A stretch of 64,000 nt of DNA from Thermothelomyces thermophilus ATCC 42464 (Eukaryota > Ascomycota > Sordariomycetes > Sordariales > Chaetomiaceae): NCBI RefSeq assembly GCF_000226095.1, contig NC_016473.1, positions 1,798,001 to 1,862,000 of the forward strand. Direction: 5' to 3'. The position numbers and the translations under genes are program-made. Each line of letters starts with the position of its first letter. The stretch's first letter is position 1. Below, piece after piece: positions 13,569 through 23,269 of this stretch. The notes below the pieces were generated by a model, which was not told the origin of the DNA, ran no database searches, and was given only the letters and a program-made list of their open reading frames with translations.

Positions 13569-14150
13569 GTATCCGAGTTAGGTGACAAGTATGCAGGGGC
13601 ACGTCCGCCCAGCAGGCGGCACAGCAGCAGCAGCCCCCAGGGGTCGCAGCACGCTCCTTCCAGGCGAGGGGCAAGGGAACCAGGGCCGAGATATATGTAC
13701 TCGTTGCGGTAACGGACGACCAGGAGAGAGATGGCCACGATTGGAAGCCACTCGCTCCGTCCGATCCCGGATGCGAGAGCTTTTTTGGGGATGGGGAGGC
13801 TGGGGGTTTTGACAGATCTCATCGCGCCGTTGCTAGTGGGCGGGAGACGAGGGAAAAAAAAAAAAAGTTGGCGAACGTTTGGGATGGAGCAGACTGGCGT
13901 GCCTGGTTCAGTTCAGTTGACAAATCCAATGACTGCTGTGATGGAGAAGCGCAATGTACCCGATGTGCCTTGAACGAATTATCCGATAGCTGGGGTAGCT
14001 GAAATCTCCGCCCCTCGACCTCATTCAAATTCATTGCGTATCAGAGTGTATGTATGTATGTACAACCGTTTGCTGTCTAGCGGCGCTAAAGAAGAAGTCA
14101 GTTCATACAAGTGACAGAAGGATCTGAAATCACAGAAACCCGCTCAGTCC

Positions 14151-16374
14151 TCAGTCCTCGTCCTCCCCAAAGAGGAGATGTTCCTCGTCATTCAGAGCAA
14201 GCAGCACAAACTGCCTCACCCACTCCTCGTGAGCCGGGGCTAGCTCGCCGTCCCATCCCATGTCCCACGCATCCGCGAGATCGTGGTTGCGACGCTGCCC
14301 ACGCGCGCCCCGGTCCGCCCTAATATTGTTATGTTGCCGATGCCCAGGAGCTGCGGCGGCGGCGCCACCGCCTCGTCGTCGGCCCCTTCGTGCTGCCGCG
14401 GCCCCACCTGCATCTGCGCCTGCACCCCGAGCGGCTTGTTGGTGTTGGTGTTGCTGTTGTTGTTGTTGTCGGAGTCGTCCCCCACCTCGTGCTGCGGGCT
14501 GGTTCCGTGCAGCTCCTGGCTCTCTCAAGGCTGCTCCTCTCTGGGCTCCTCTTCCTGCTGCCGCCGCTGCCGGTGCCGGCTGTCTCCCATCCGGTCCGCC
14601 GCGTCCAGGGACCGCCGGTGGGTCGGCAGCTATCCGAAGGACAAGAGGACCCTCCCGCGCGATCCCGACGACCTCCCCCCCGCCGTTGGCGTGACCTCCT
14701 TGAGCTGGCGCCGCGGCGGCCCCATTCCTGTCAGCGTGCGCTTCTTCCCTGGGCCGTCCTCTCTCGGGGATGACCTCCCGGGCGTGAGCCATCGCAGGGG
14801 CTCCTCGAGCTGGGTGGGCGGGCCCCCAAGCAACACGCTCAAATCCCGGAACATCAGCACCATCTCCCTCCCCTAGCTCCCACAGACGCATATAGCAGGG
14901 CTCGGACCTCGCTGCGGTTGGCGGCGTGTTGAAGTGCCGGTACGGGTTGGCGGGGTCGAGCCGGGTAGAGCAGAGGTAACAGAAGTGTGTTCCACAGCGG
15001 CTGCAGAGCATATGATTACAGCCCTGGATCTTCTGCGCCGGCACTCCGCACTTGGGGCACGGCGTCGTGTGTAGCCTGATGTATTCCAGCGAGGCCAGCT
15101 CCGCGGCCGCGAGGCGCTCCTCGCGGCTGCCGGGGCAGAAGTTCAACTCTCCGTGCCACGACTGGAGGCAGCGGGCACAGAAGGCAAAGCTGCATTCCTC
15201 GCAAATAGCAAGGCGCTCGCGCGTCTTTGGCTTGTCCTCGCCCTCGGGGGAATCCTTGTCGTCTTCCTCTTCGCCCTCGCTGGCCGACTTGTCGGACGCT
15301 TCGGGCAGCTCTAGGCCCTGGGGTTTCTTGTGCTTCTTGGACCTCGCGGCGCCGTTGCACCACTTTCGTGGGCAGTAGACAGTGCTCCTGTCAGACTCGA
15401 GCTCGATCTTGTACTTGAGCATCAGATAGCGTTTGACCACGTCCTGGTCCAGGGGAATCTGCAACAGTTCGCTGGGGTGGATGAAGGTCCTGACTCTCTT
15501 GCGCTTGCTGCCAGGCGAGGCGGCCTTCGCGCGGTCCTTTGCGCAGTTGGGTTCCAGACAGATCACTGCCGCGATGTCCCCTTCTCTGATGGCGGCATTG
15601 TAGAAGCCCTGTAGGCAGTCGACACAGAAGACGTGGCCGCAATCCAACATTCGATGGCAGACAGAGCCCTTCTTGGGTTCTAGTCCCTTGTTAGCGAACA
15701 CGCACAGTAAGTAGGTCACAGAGAAGAGCCCGTGTTGGCCCGCCCGTTCCTCGGGGCAGCAACATACCGAGACACACCCCGCATCCGAAAGTCTCGTTAT
15801 CGAATGCCGCCTTTCTCGCGCTGATATCATGGCCCAGGATAGCTGTCCGGTATCTCGAATCCAGCTCGAGGGAGCCCCGTCCGTCCACGAGCCCAAACGC
15901 GTCGGCGGCGGCCTGCTGCACATGGTCGATGTATGTGAAACCAACGATGCCCCGGCCCAGCTCCTCCCAGAGGCGCGACGCATCATCCTCCAACCGCTTG
16001 ATCGTCTCGACTGGGATCCATGACGGGCTGGTCGAGACCCTGACCTGCGGTGGTTGCTCGGCAGGGTAGTTGGGCCCTAGCGTGATCTCCAAGCGCACCG
16101 GGGGCAGGTACGCAAGCTCGTGGGAATCGACGGCGACGGCGCCTTGCTGGTTCGATCCGGCAGCGGCATCACTCGGCGCCCCGTTGGGGGCTTGTGATAG
16201 CGCATCGTCGTCGGCGCTCGCGCGAAAGAAAACGTTCACGGGCTTCGACGGATTGACCGGGACCTCGAGAGCGATGCCATAGGGATCGTCTGGATGCATC
16301 TGCTGTATCTCGGGATAGATAGCAGCGAGAGTGATGAGCTCGGCGTCCCGCGGATCGTCGAGGTCGTCGGCCAT
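14151..16374 (-). CDS. RWD-domain RBR E3 ubiquitin-protein ligase (ITT1/RNF14-like)
   Basis: A RING-between-RING ubiquitin ligase accepts ubiquitin from an E2 on a RING2 cysteine and passes it to substrate. Exons 16374-15768 and 15679-14151 flank an 88-nt intron (donor GTATGT, CTAAC branch, TAG acceptor), giving 711 residues. An N-terminal RWD domain covers about residues 8-160 (AELITLAAIYPEI near its start). RING1 begins CGVCLEPKKGS and continues HRMLDCGHVFCVDCLQGFY. The IBR starts VYCPRKWCNG and is split by an acidic insert before CEECSFAFCARC. RING2 reads CPKCGVPAQKIQGCNHMLC, with the catalytic Cys in GCNHM. The region after RING2 is Ala/Arg/Gly/Gln-rich low complexity, and the last 38 residues (WDMGWDGEL.. 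EEWVRQFVLLALNDEE) look conserved again. RWD plus RBR matches yeast Itt1, which modulates translation termination, and human RNF14; the specific role here is inferred. Confidence 0.9.
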
Positions 16375-17816
16375 TTCCGTGGTGAGATTGTCCCGCCGCC
16401 CGTTCGCCTCCAGAAATTCCGCAGTCCGCGGCTACCTGCGCCCGCTATCCCAACGCAGCGACCCGAGAACCAAGGTCGACGGCTTCTTGCGCATATGCTT
16501 CCCCATGCGGTTCTCTTTTGAAGGATTTTCGATTCCCTGCAATCGCCGACAGCTACCTCCGTATAGGCGCTCGCCCCAGGCTCCGTGGAGATTTGTTAGA
16601 CAGGCCTAGTTGCTAAATTGCAGTCATGGTGACATGTCGAATTGACGGTAGCTTGAAGTCCGAGGGGCAAAACACATCCTCATCCTTTTTGAAAGTTTCG
16701 GTTTTTGAGAACGGGCTCATCGGTGACCCGGAGTCATGGGTATAAAGACACTAAAAACTAATCGAGGACTCGTTTCGGCCAGTGCAGAATGGCGGGGTTG
16801 CCACACGCGTAGCTGCATAGCGCGATCTGTGCCTCCTTGTATGTATGTATGTAGTCCGTACAACATACAGTACTATACGGGACACGCATTCCATAGAGCG
16901 GATTACACTAGAACTGCCCATTCTGCGAACCTGAGAACCAAGGTCACATACCACGTTCTTGATTTGAGATTTCCACAAATACATCGTTCGCACGTTGGCC
17001 TTCTGTCTGACTTAGAACGCCAAGTAACCGTCTCTAAAAGCGCTTAGGGTCTAGAAGCTGCGCAAGTACCCTACAAGTATGCTTTGTATGTACATACATA
17101 CATACATACCTACGTCCATCAGGTATGTACCTAAGTCAGGTCGCTTGAGGGCCTTCCATACTTGGGAGAAGCGGATGCAATTACCCACATGATAATAGAG
17201 GCACCTACAGACCGCCCACAATTGTGTAGTTTTGGCAAGCTTCGTCACTCAGCACTCCTTTATTCTCTTCTTTAATGAATTATATGAAGAACTATCAGTC
17301 AAGTAACCCAGTGCATTGTGTGAGATCAATACGATATGCAGTGAAAGGTGCATTTACCGACTTAGCGCATCACGCGGGAATGGGTGGAGTACTACGGATA
17401 CCGCTACGAGTTGGAGGTACAGTAGTTACCCCGGGGGGAAGGGGTTGGCGGTTTGGGGGTTTGGCCTCTGCCGATTGGCCAACTTCTGCCAAGGCCGGCC
17501 TTTCTGCCGTTCACATTTCAACGGCGAAGGGCAGCTGCTTGAAACAAACTTCGGCCCCTAACGACGGCGCACGCAAACTCGCGGTAACCACTTACCCGGC
17601 CAGGCCAACTGATATGAGGGCTTGAAAGAGCCAAACCAACGATGCAGCGAACCAACAAGCAGCGCTGCTGATAAAACGATCAGAAAGAGCCTCGACCTCT
17701 CTCCTTTTTTTCTAGAGCCGTGCGCATACTTCTTGCTGCTCGCAACCAACAACAACAGTACAGAACACAACAAAATAGCAGAGTTCCGAGAAACAGTGCA
17801 GAAGAGAGTTGCCACC
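16375..17816. other. Divergent upstream region between RBR ligase and dolichyl-diphosphatase genes
   Basis: 1.4 kb serving as the 5' region of both flanking, divergently transcribed genes. It has GTAT/CATA tetranucleotide runs around 16844-16856 and 17087-17110. Just before the phosphatase ATG there is an A-rich leader with the context GCCACCATGG. No gene seen. Confidence 0.7.
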
Positions 17817-18895
17817 ATGGCCGCCGACGACGATATAACCCCTTTAGCCTCCCTCTCCCTCACCCACGTGTACTATGTGAGTCTTCCCTTGCTCATCCAC
17901 ATATACCCCCCCCTTCCCTCCCCCTCCCTCCTTCAACGAGAAGGAAGAATAAAACAAAGAGAGCACGGAATCAAGACGGGCTGACAGAGGGGGGGATTGA
18001 CTCTTATTTGGACCGCAATCCCCAGAACCCGACGGACCCGCTCTCCACCGCCTCCGCCTTCCTCTCCCTGCTGCCGCAGGCGCTGTGCGTCGTCTACGCG
18101 ACGCTGCTCTGGTCGACGCGCGAGGCCGAGGTGCTGCTCATGTTCCTGGGCCAGCTGGCCTGCGAGGCCATCAACTTCGCCCTCAAGCGCCTGATCAAGG
18201 AGGAGCGGCCGCCCCGGCTCGGCGTCGGCAAGGGCTACGGCATGCCCAGCTCGCACGCGCAGTTCGCCGCCTTCTGGGCCGTCGCCCTCGCCCTGTTCCT
18301 GTGCGTGCGGCATCGCCCGGCGAGGCTGGGCCCCCCGCGGCGGCCGCCGCGGCTCCGGCTCGGAGGGCGCGCCGTCGTGCCGCCTGGTAAGGGAGACCGG
18401 GCGGCGGCGACTGTCGCGGACGGGAACAGGAACGGGAACGGGAACGGGGACGCGGAGCCGAGATTGAGCGACGTGCACCGGGCCTACGTTAGCGGGGGGC
18501 TCGCGGCGGCCAGCCGGTCGATCGAGGCGTACTCGCACTCGCATTGGACGATGGCCCAGCGCGTCGTGGTGAGCGCCGGTGCGCTGCTCGTTGCCGGCCT
18601 GGTGGCGTGGAGCCGAGTGTATCTGGGGTACCACACCGTGAGGCAGGTGGTGGCCGGCTCCGCGGCCGGCGCGGGGTGTGCGGCCGCCTGGTTTGCGGTG
18701 ACGTATCTGATGAGGGAAACGGGAATGGTCGCTTGGGCTCTTGAGCTGCCGCCGGCGAGGTGGTTCCGGATGAGAGACCTGGTGGTCGAGGAAGATTTGT
18801 GCCAGGCTGGGTGGGAAAAGTGGCAAGAGAAGCGGCAGCTGGCGCTGGAGAGGGAGCAAAGCAGGGAGAGGGTGAGAGAGAAGAAGGGGCAGTGA
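17817..18895 (+). CDS. Dolichyl-diphosphatase (PAP2 superfamily, CAX4/DOLPP1-like)
   Basis: The enzyme hydrolyses dolichyl diphosphate to dolichyl phosphate on the ER lumenal face, recycling the carrier for N-glycosylation. Exons 17817-17876 and 18026-18895 (intron GTGAGT..CAG, 149 nt) give 309 residues. The start ATG has a strong context, and the short first exon encodes the family opening ending LASLSLTHVYY, which joins NPTDPLS in exon 2. PAP2 motif 1 is KRLIKEERP, motif 2 PSSHAQF, motif 3 SRVYLGYHTVRQV. The Gln where many PAP2 enzymes have Asp fits my recollection of the dolichyl-diphosphatase branch. Several hydrophobic helices are evident. Oddity: between motif 2 and motif 3 there is a basic, Asn/Gly-repeat insert (NRNGNGNGD) of roughly 50 residues. 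The open frame extends 5' into the intron, but that part is not homologous-looking. Confidence 0.92.
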
Positions 18896-19130
18896 GGATC
18901 CCGGTTAGAGCAGGTGGGAAACCATTTGTGAATGGGTTGGCATGAGGGCTCAAATGCAAGTAATCTATTTACTCTCTCTAATCGATGCAAATAGTTTCGA
19001 CCGTTCCTGATAAAGCACATTACAACTCAGCTCTACTTTTTATCAACATTTGAAGCACTGACTCGTCCAAATAAACCGCTGCTGTCTCATCGGCTTGCCC
19101 CGGAACCACAAGTAGCACGGTTTCGACATC

Positions 19131-20088
19131 TTACCGGTGATACACACCGGGATTGTCATACCGATACCCGGCACTACCATTCGGGTAACTCCCGAGCGGA
19201 ATGTCATTGCCGGCGCCATACGGTGACTTGGTCGAGCCGTTGCCCAACCCGCCATACCCGCCGCCGCTGCCCACCCGGGTCTGCTCGGTCGCATAGCTAT
19301 TGCGCAGATCCTCCGGGGTAGAGTGCTGGGGCAGCGCGTTGGGATCCGGAATGCCGTCCACCGGTGCAGTGCGCTTCCGGCCGAGGCCGAACCAGTTAAA
19401 GCGCTTGCGGCGGCCGTAGCCCTCGGTGTAGTTGTTGGCCGGGGACGGGCCGAAGCGCGCCTCCTTACGGCGGTGGCGAACGAGGGCCAGGCTAACGAAC
19501 GGAGTGATGGCGAACAAGATGCTATCGTCAACTCACATGTCAGCCTACGAGAGGTATTCTCGTCGAGGGAAGGGAAAGAGGGCCGGGGGGAGGGGGAAGG
19601 GAGGAAATGAGGACGTACACTGCAACGATCGATACTGCCAAACATGCCGACTCCATCTTGCAAGCCGTCCTCAAACTAGGCAGCGCCGTAAACCCGCCGC
19701 TGCCGTTATCCACCACATTGGTATTCGCATCTCCTTTGCCATACACCGTGTCGACCTCCCCGTTACAAGACGACGCCCCGCCGCGGTTCGCAGTAGCAAT
19801 GTAAATGAAGCCGCCGATGAAGGCCACATCGAGGACCATCGTGATGAATGACGGGAATGAGCGGCCGGGTACGCAGCAGAGCATGAGCAGGGCAAGGATA
19901 GTGTAGAGGACACCAACGCCAGAGATGCCTGCGACCGCCCGTGCCCAAGTAGGGATGTGCATATTATGGTTGGTAAGAGTCGCGAGAAAGTAGGAGAAGA
20001 GCGCGAGCACGATCGCGGCGCAGCAGAACTGAATGGCTCGCAAGAGGAACATCAAGCCCCGAAGGGCAATGCCTTTGGCCGCGCCCAT
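19131..20088 (-). CDS. MARVEL-domain integral membrane protein
   Basis: A four-helix membrane protein of the fungal MARVEL type. Such proteins sit at the plasma membrane or in vesicles; the exact role is unknown. Exons 20088-19619 and 19521-19131 (97-nt intron, donor GTACGT, acceptor TAG) give 286 residues. The first helix is near residues 13-35 (IQFCCAAIVLALFSYFLATL), the second about 48-70 (GISGVGVLYTILALLMLCC), the third about 80-98, and the last spans the intron (SIVAV / ILFAITPFVSLALV). A soluble tail follows, rich in Gly, Asn, Tyr and Pro, with a basic GRRKRFNWFGLGRKR stretch. An internal loop with two Cys and Gly/Asn repeats precedes the last helix. The gene converges with the dolichyl-diphosphatase gene, with 235 bp between stop codons. 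The MARVEL call rests on helix layout and the N-terminal pattern. Confidence 0.85.
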
Positions 20089-23000
20089 GGCGTTGACGAT
20101 GCTTTTTTCTTTTGGTCGGTGTTTCGAGGGAACGAGGTAATGATCGCAGAGCGATTGGACGCTTTAGGACGTGGGGTGTTTCTTCACAGGTCGATGATGG
20201 TTTCGAGGTTCCGGTGCCGCAGATTCGGCATCTCAGGGCAGGCAGGTGACCGATTCAGAGAAGGGAAGAATTTCAGAGGCAAGTTTTGGGTATTTGCACG
20301 ACAAGTGACCACCCGCCGGCAACAAGGACTGAAATTCTAAAATGAAACACGGCCACATGGAGAGGTGGAAGGTCCAGAGTACCGGCCAAGCCCTCGAGGT
20401 TGCGGCCTGTTGCATCGCTGTGTCAATCGGCCGGTCAGTGGCCATCCAAGACCGGCAGAGGCCCCAGCTTCGGAAGGCCCATCGAGCTCCTCTACCTGCC
20501 CTTGTTTCTTTGCTCAAATCCAATCATGTGCCGTCTTGCCACAAAGGCCAAGCTGATCCCGCTGATCTCGTCCCCGAAACAACAACCGTCTCCGTTGCGT
20601 TGCCCCGGCCCATGACGAATCTTTCCTCTTTGTCGTTGTCTTGGGTTGATCGAAGCCCCATCATGACGCAAGCCCCGTTGCCACTTCAGGTCTGCATTTT
20701 TTTTTCGTAACCACAATTGGAGCGGGAAGAAACGTGGCAGTGCACCGCCATTGTGGCGCAGTTTCAACGACAACGTCACCGCGTACTCGGTACGGATTAC
20801 AATATACCTCGTTGAGTTGCATTGCCGTCTTGCGGTCCTTTTCAACCGATCGGCTAAAATAACACTTATTTTCTGTTCTGTACTGATTTCGCTGATACAC
20901 AAGTGCCCAGCACAAGTTGATCTGCCCTTAATGGGATTTTATAGACAGACCGTCATATGTCTTGTTGACGCAACAGTGTCAAGGTCGTTAAGCGATGGAC
21001 AGCAGACTAAAATTTTTTGACATACGTTGTGCCATAGAGATGAATACTCGGTAATATAGAAAGCGGGGTAGTCGGTTTGATAGTAATTTGCTTATAGCTT
21101 ATTGAACCGGTAGGTTTAGCAGAAACGGACATCTACTGCCTCTGCTAAGTTGCTAGAGAGTCTAGGTTATACTGGCATCTAGTAGTATTCCACCTTAGGT
21201 ACCTCAAGGTAGTTGCATCTCTGCAAGTGATGTAACTTAAGAGTGATAAAACCCAACCCATTCTACTTGCCGATTTTTGGGGAACCAGCAGGCAGTTCCG
21301 CTCCTGCCATCACAAGTCTTTCAACGCCGACGTACCTGTTAAGTGGCCAAGTGATACGTAATACCTTCCATAAGGACTTCATAGACTGGTTTCACCTCTC
21401 AGGACAACCCAAAAGAGAATAAACTGGCAAGATCTCTCTGTTGCAATGGCAACTTAGCAGATCCTCGGATCGGATCCCGTTTTCCGGGGCTCAATTCCTT
21501 GAGGGATGTCTTAGTTGTGTCCAACTCCTCTTATAACTCAATATCATGCGCTATGTTACAGGTTCCATTTTCATATCAAAAACAGTTCCCCCCTGGCGGC
21601 CCGTTTGATGGGTAGCAGAGGCACGGAAATTAAAAAAAAAAAAAAAAAGTGTGTGCCACGATACTAAGAAGATAGTCCTGCTCTTGTCCAGTTTCGGAAG
21701 GAATGAATATATCCTGTTTTGGAAGCAATCTCTTCCTTTCGCGGCATTCTTTTGACTCGGGTTGGCTCCCTCTTCTCGCTAGCTCGCAATACTGCTTCCT
21801 CCGCCTAACTTATTTGTAAGGAAGCATTGCTCTCCTTTACCAGCCCACTCAGACGACCGATGTCATCCACTTCGCTTACAAGTATACAGCGTTGGACAGG
21901 AGCACTCGATCAGTTGGCATTGAAGTCCGAGAAGGGCACTCGAAAGGTATACAAGCACTTGGTTCTTTCTCATTTCCTATTGCTAAGATAGGCTTTTTTT
22001 TTCTCGACCCGGAGCGACTACTCGATCTGCAACTGTTTTGTTGTCTAGCAATTTTTTGCAAGACAGCTTACCACAGCCCTGGGCCGACTATCTGACCGAC
22101 GAGTCTGGTTAAAGTTGGACTAACGAAGCAAGTGGGTGGAGATTCAATTTTTCGAAATCCCAATTATCCGCCAAAATCGCTGATGGTCTAGTATCCGTAA
22201 CATCGCAATTACGTTACTGAGCTCGGCGTCTAAGGTTCTGCCATCTGAGTCAACCATTTCAATGCTTAAGACATGTTTTGAACTGCGGCACTCCGATCCA
22301 CGGGCGTGGAGCAGCGGGATACCACGTGGGATCGGCACATGGGTGCCGAAAGTGCCAAGGCGTCTGCTAGACCTGGGTTCGGATGATCGGCGGACCAGAG
22401 CAGAGGAGAAAACCCTCTTGTGCTGCATACAGACATGAGAAGACACGCAATGGTTGCCGGTGAACTCGCCGGGTCTCTGCATTCTGGCCCAGCTCACATC
22501 TCCATCCGAACTAATAAAAAAGAAAAGGAGAACGCAAATTTGGGCGGACGTTAACTAACCGCATCAGCCCAACAAACTCCATTGACGTGGCTCGTGTAAT
22601 AGTACTGTACTACAGTAGTTGTGCCAGCGTTCAATAGTGACAAGGCTTGGGTGGGGTTCCCGCCAATGCCAAGCTACTTGTCAGGTCCCATAAGGCACGA
22701 AATTGGCGAGATGCGGCTAGAAGGCAAGGAGGGGATCGATAAGCCGCTCAAAGCCAATCAGACAAACGCGAGTTCCGGACGAGGCGGCCCTTGGCGTTCC
22801 TTGAACCCGGTCGAATTGAGCGAGACCCTGCAAGAATACGAGTGACAGACGAACGAACATGCAGATACGCAGTGACACCCAGTTCAGCTCTCTTCCGGGG
22901 GGGGGGGGGGGGTTCAGCGATTGTGTGAAAGGGAAAAAAGAAAAAAAAAGGTCAAAACCGCATTGCCGCCCAACATGCCCTCCCTGGAGAGCAGCTCGCG

Positions 23001-23269
23001 ATAGCCCTGACTCGGCCGGACCTTGGACCATCTAGGTCGTGTACTCTCACTTCTTGTGGTTTCACGCTGCTCTGTCCATTCGCTTCTCCCGCGCTCAAGA
23101 AGTCAATCACTTCGAGCTGTCCTGCTCTGATCACCCACAAACCGCCAGGGACCAAGGATCGCGTCTCCGGGTTCCGGTTCACTCGTTTTACATTTCCCAC
23201 GCGGATCACTTGTACATACGACGCGTGACCTCGGCCAGAAGTCTAGATGGTGTGAAATCCGCGGCCAAG
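20089..23269. other. 3.2-kb spacer, AT-richer in the middle
   Basis: This separates the MARVEL and peroxidase-WSC genes, which are transcribed away from each other. From about 20900 to 22600 the base composition shifts towards AT and the longest open frames are very short. A run of 17 A (21632-21648) and a run of 16 G (22897-22912) are present. Around 21190-21210 there is a CCTTAGGTACCTCAAGG quasi-palindrome. No gene, tRNA or transposon reading frame could be supported. Confidence 0.6.

Larger units (their letters stand above)
1675..14150. other. 12.5-kb gene-poor spacer
   Basis: No reading frame here shows a recognisable domain, sensible codon use or a splice pattern that continues it. The content is pyrimidine tracts, GTAC/GTAT-rich short repeats, homopolymers (C6G14 at 12453-12472), a CT/AT microsatellite and a long perfect inverted repeat. 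Eight of the twelve copies of the 9-mer TACGGAGTA/TACTCCGTA that I found in the window lie here. The left end must contain the promoter and 5' leader of the VIB-1-like gene, and the right end the 3' region of the RBR ligase gene. Unannotated long non-coding RNA or a long spliced leader cannot be excluded from sequence alone. Confidence 0.7.
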
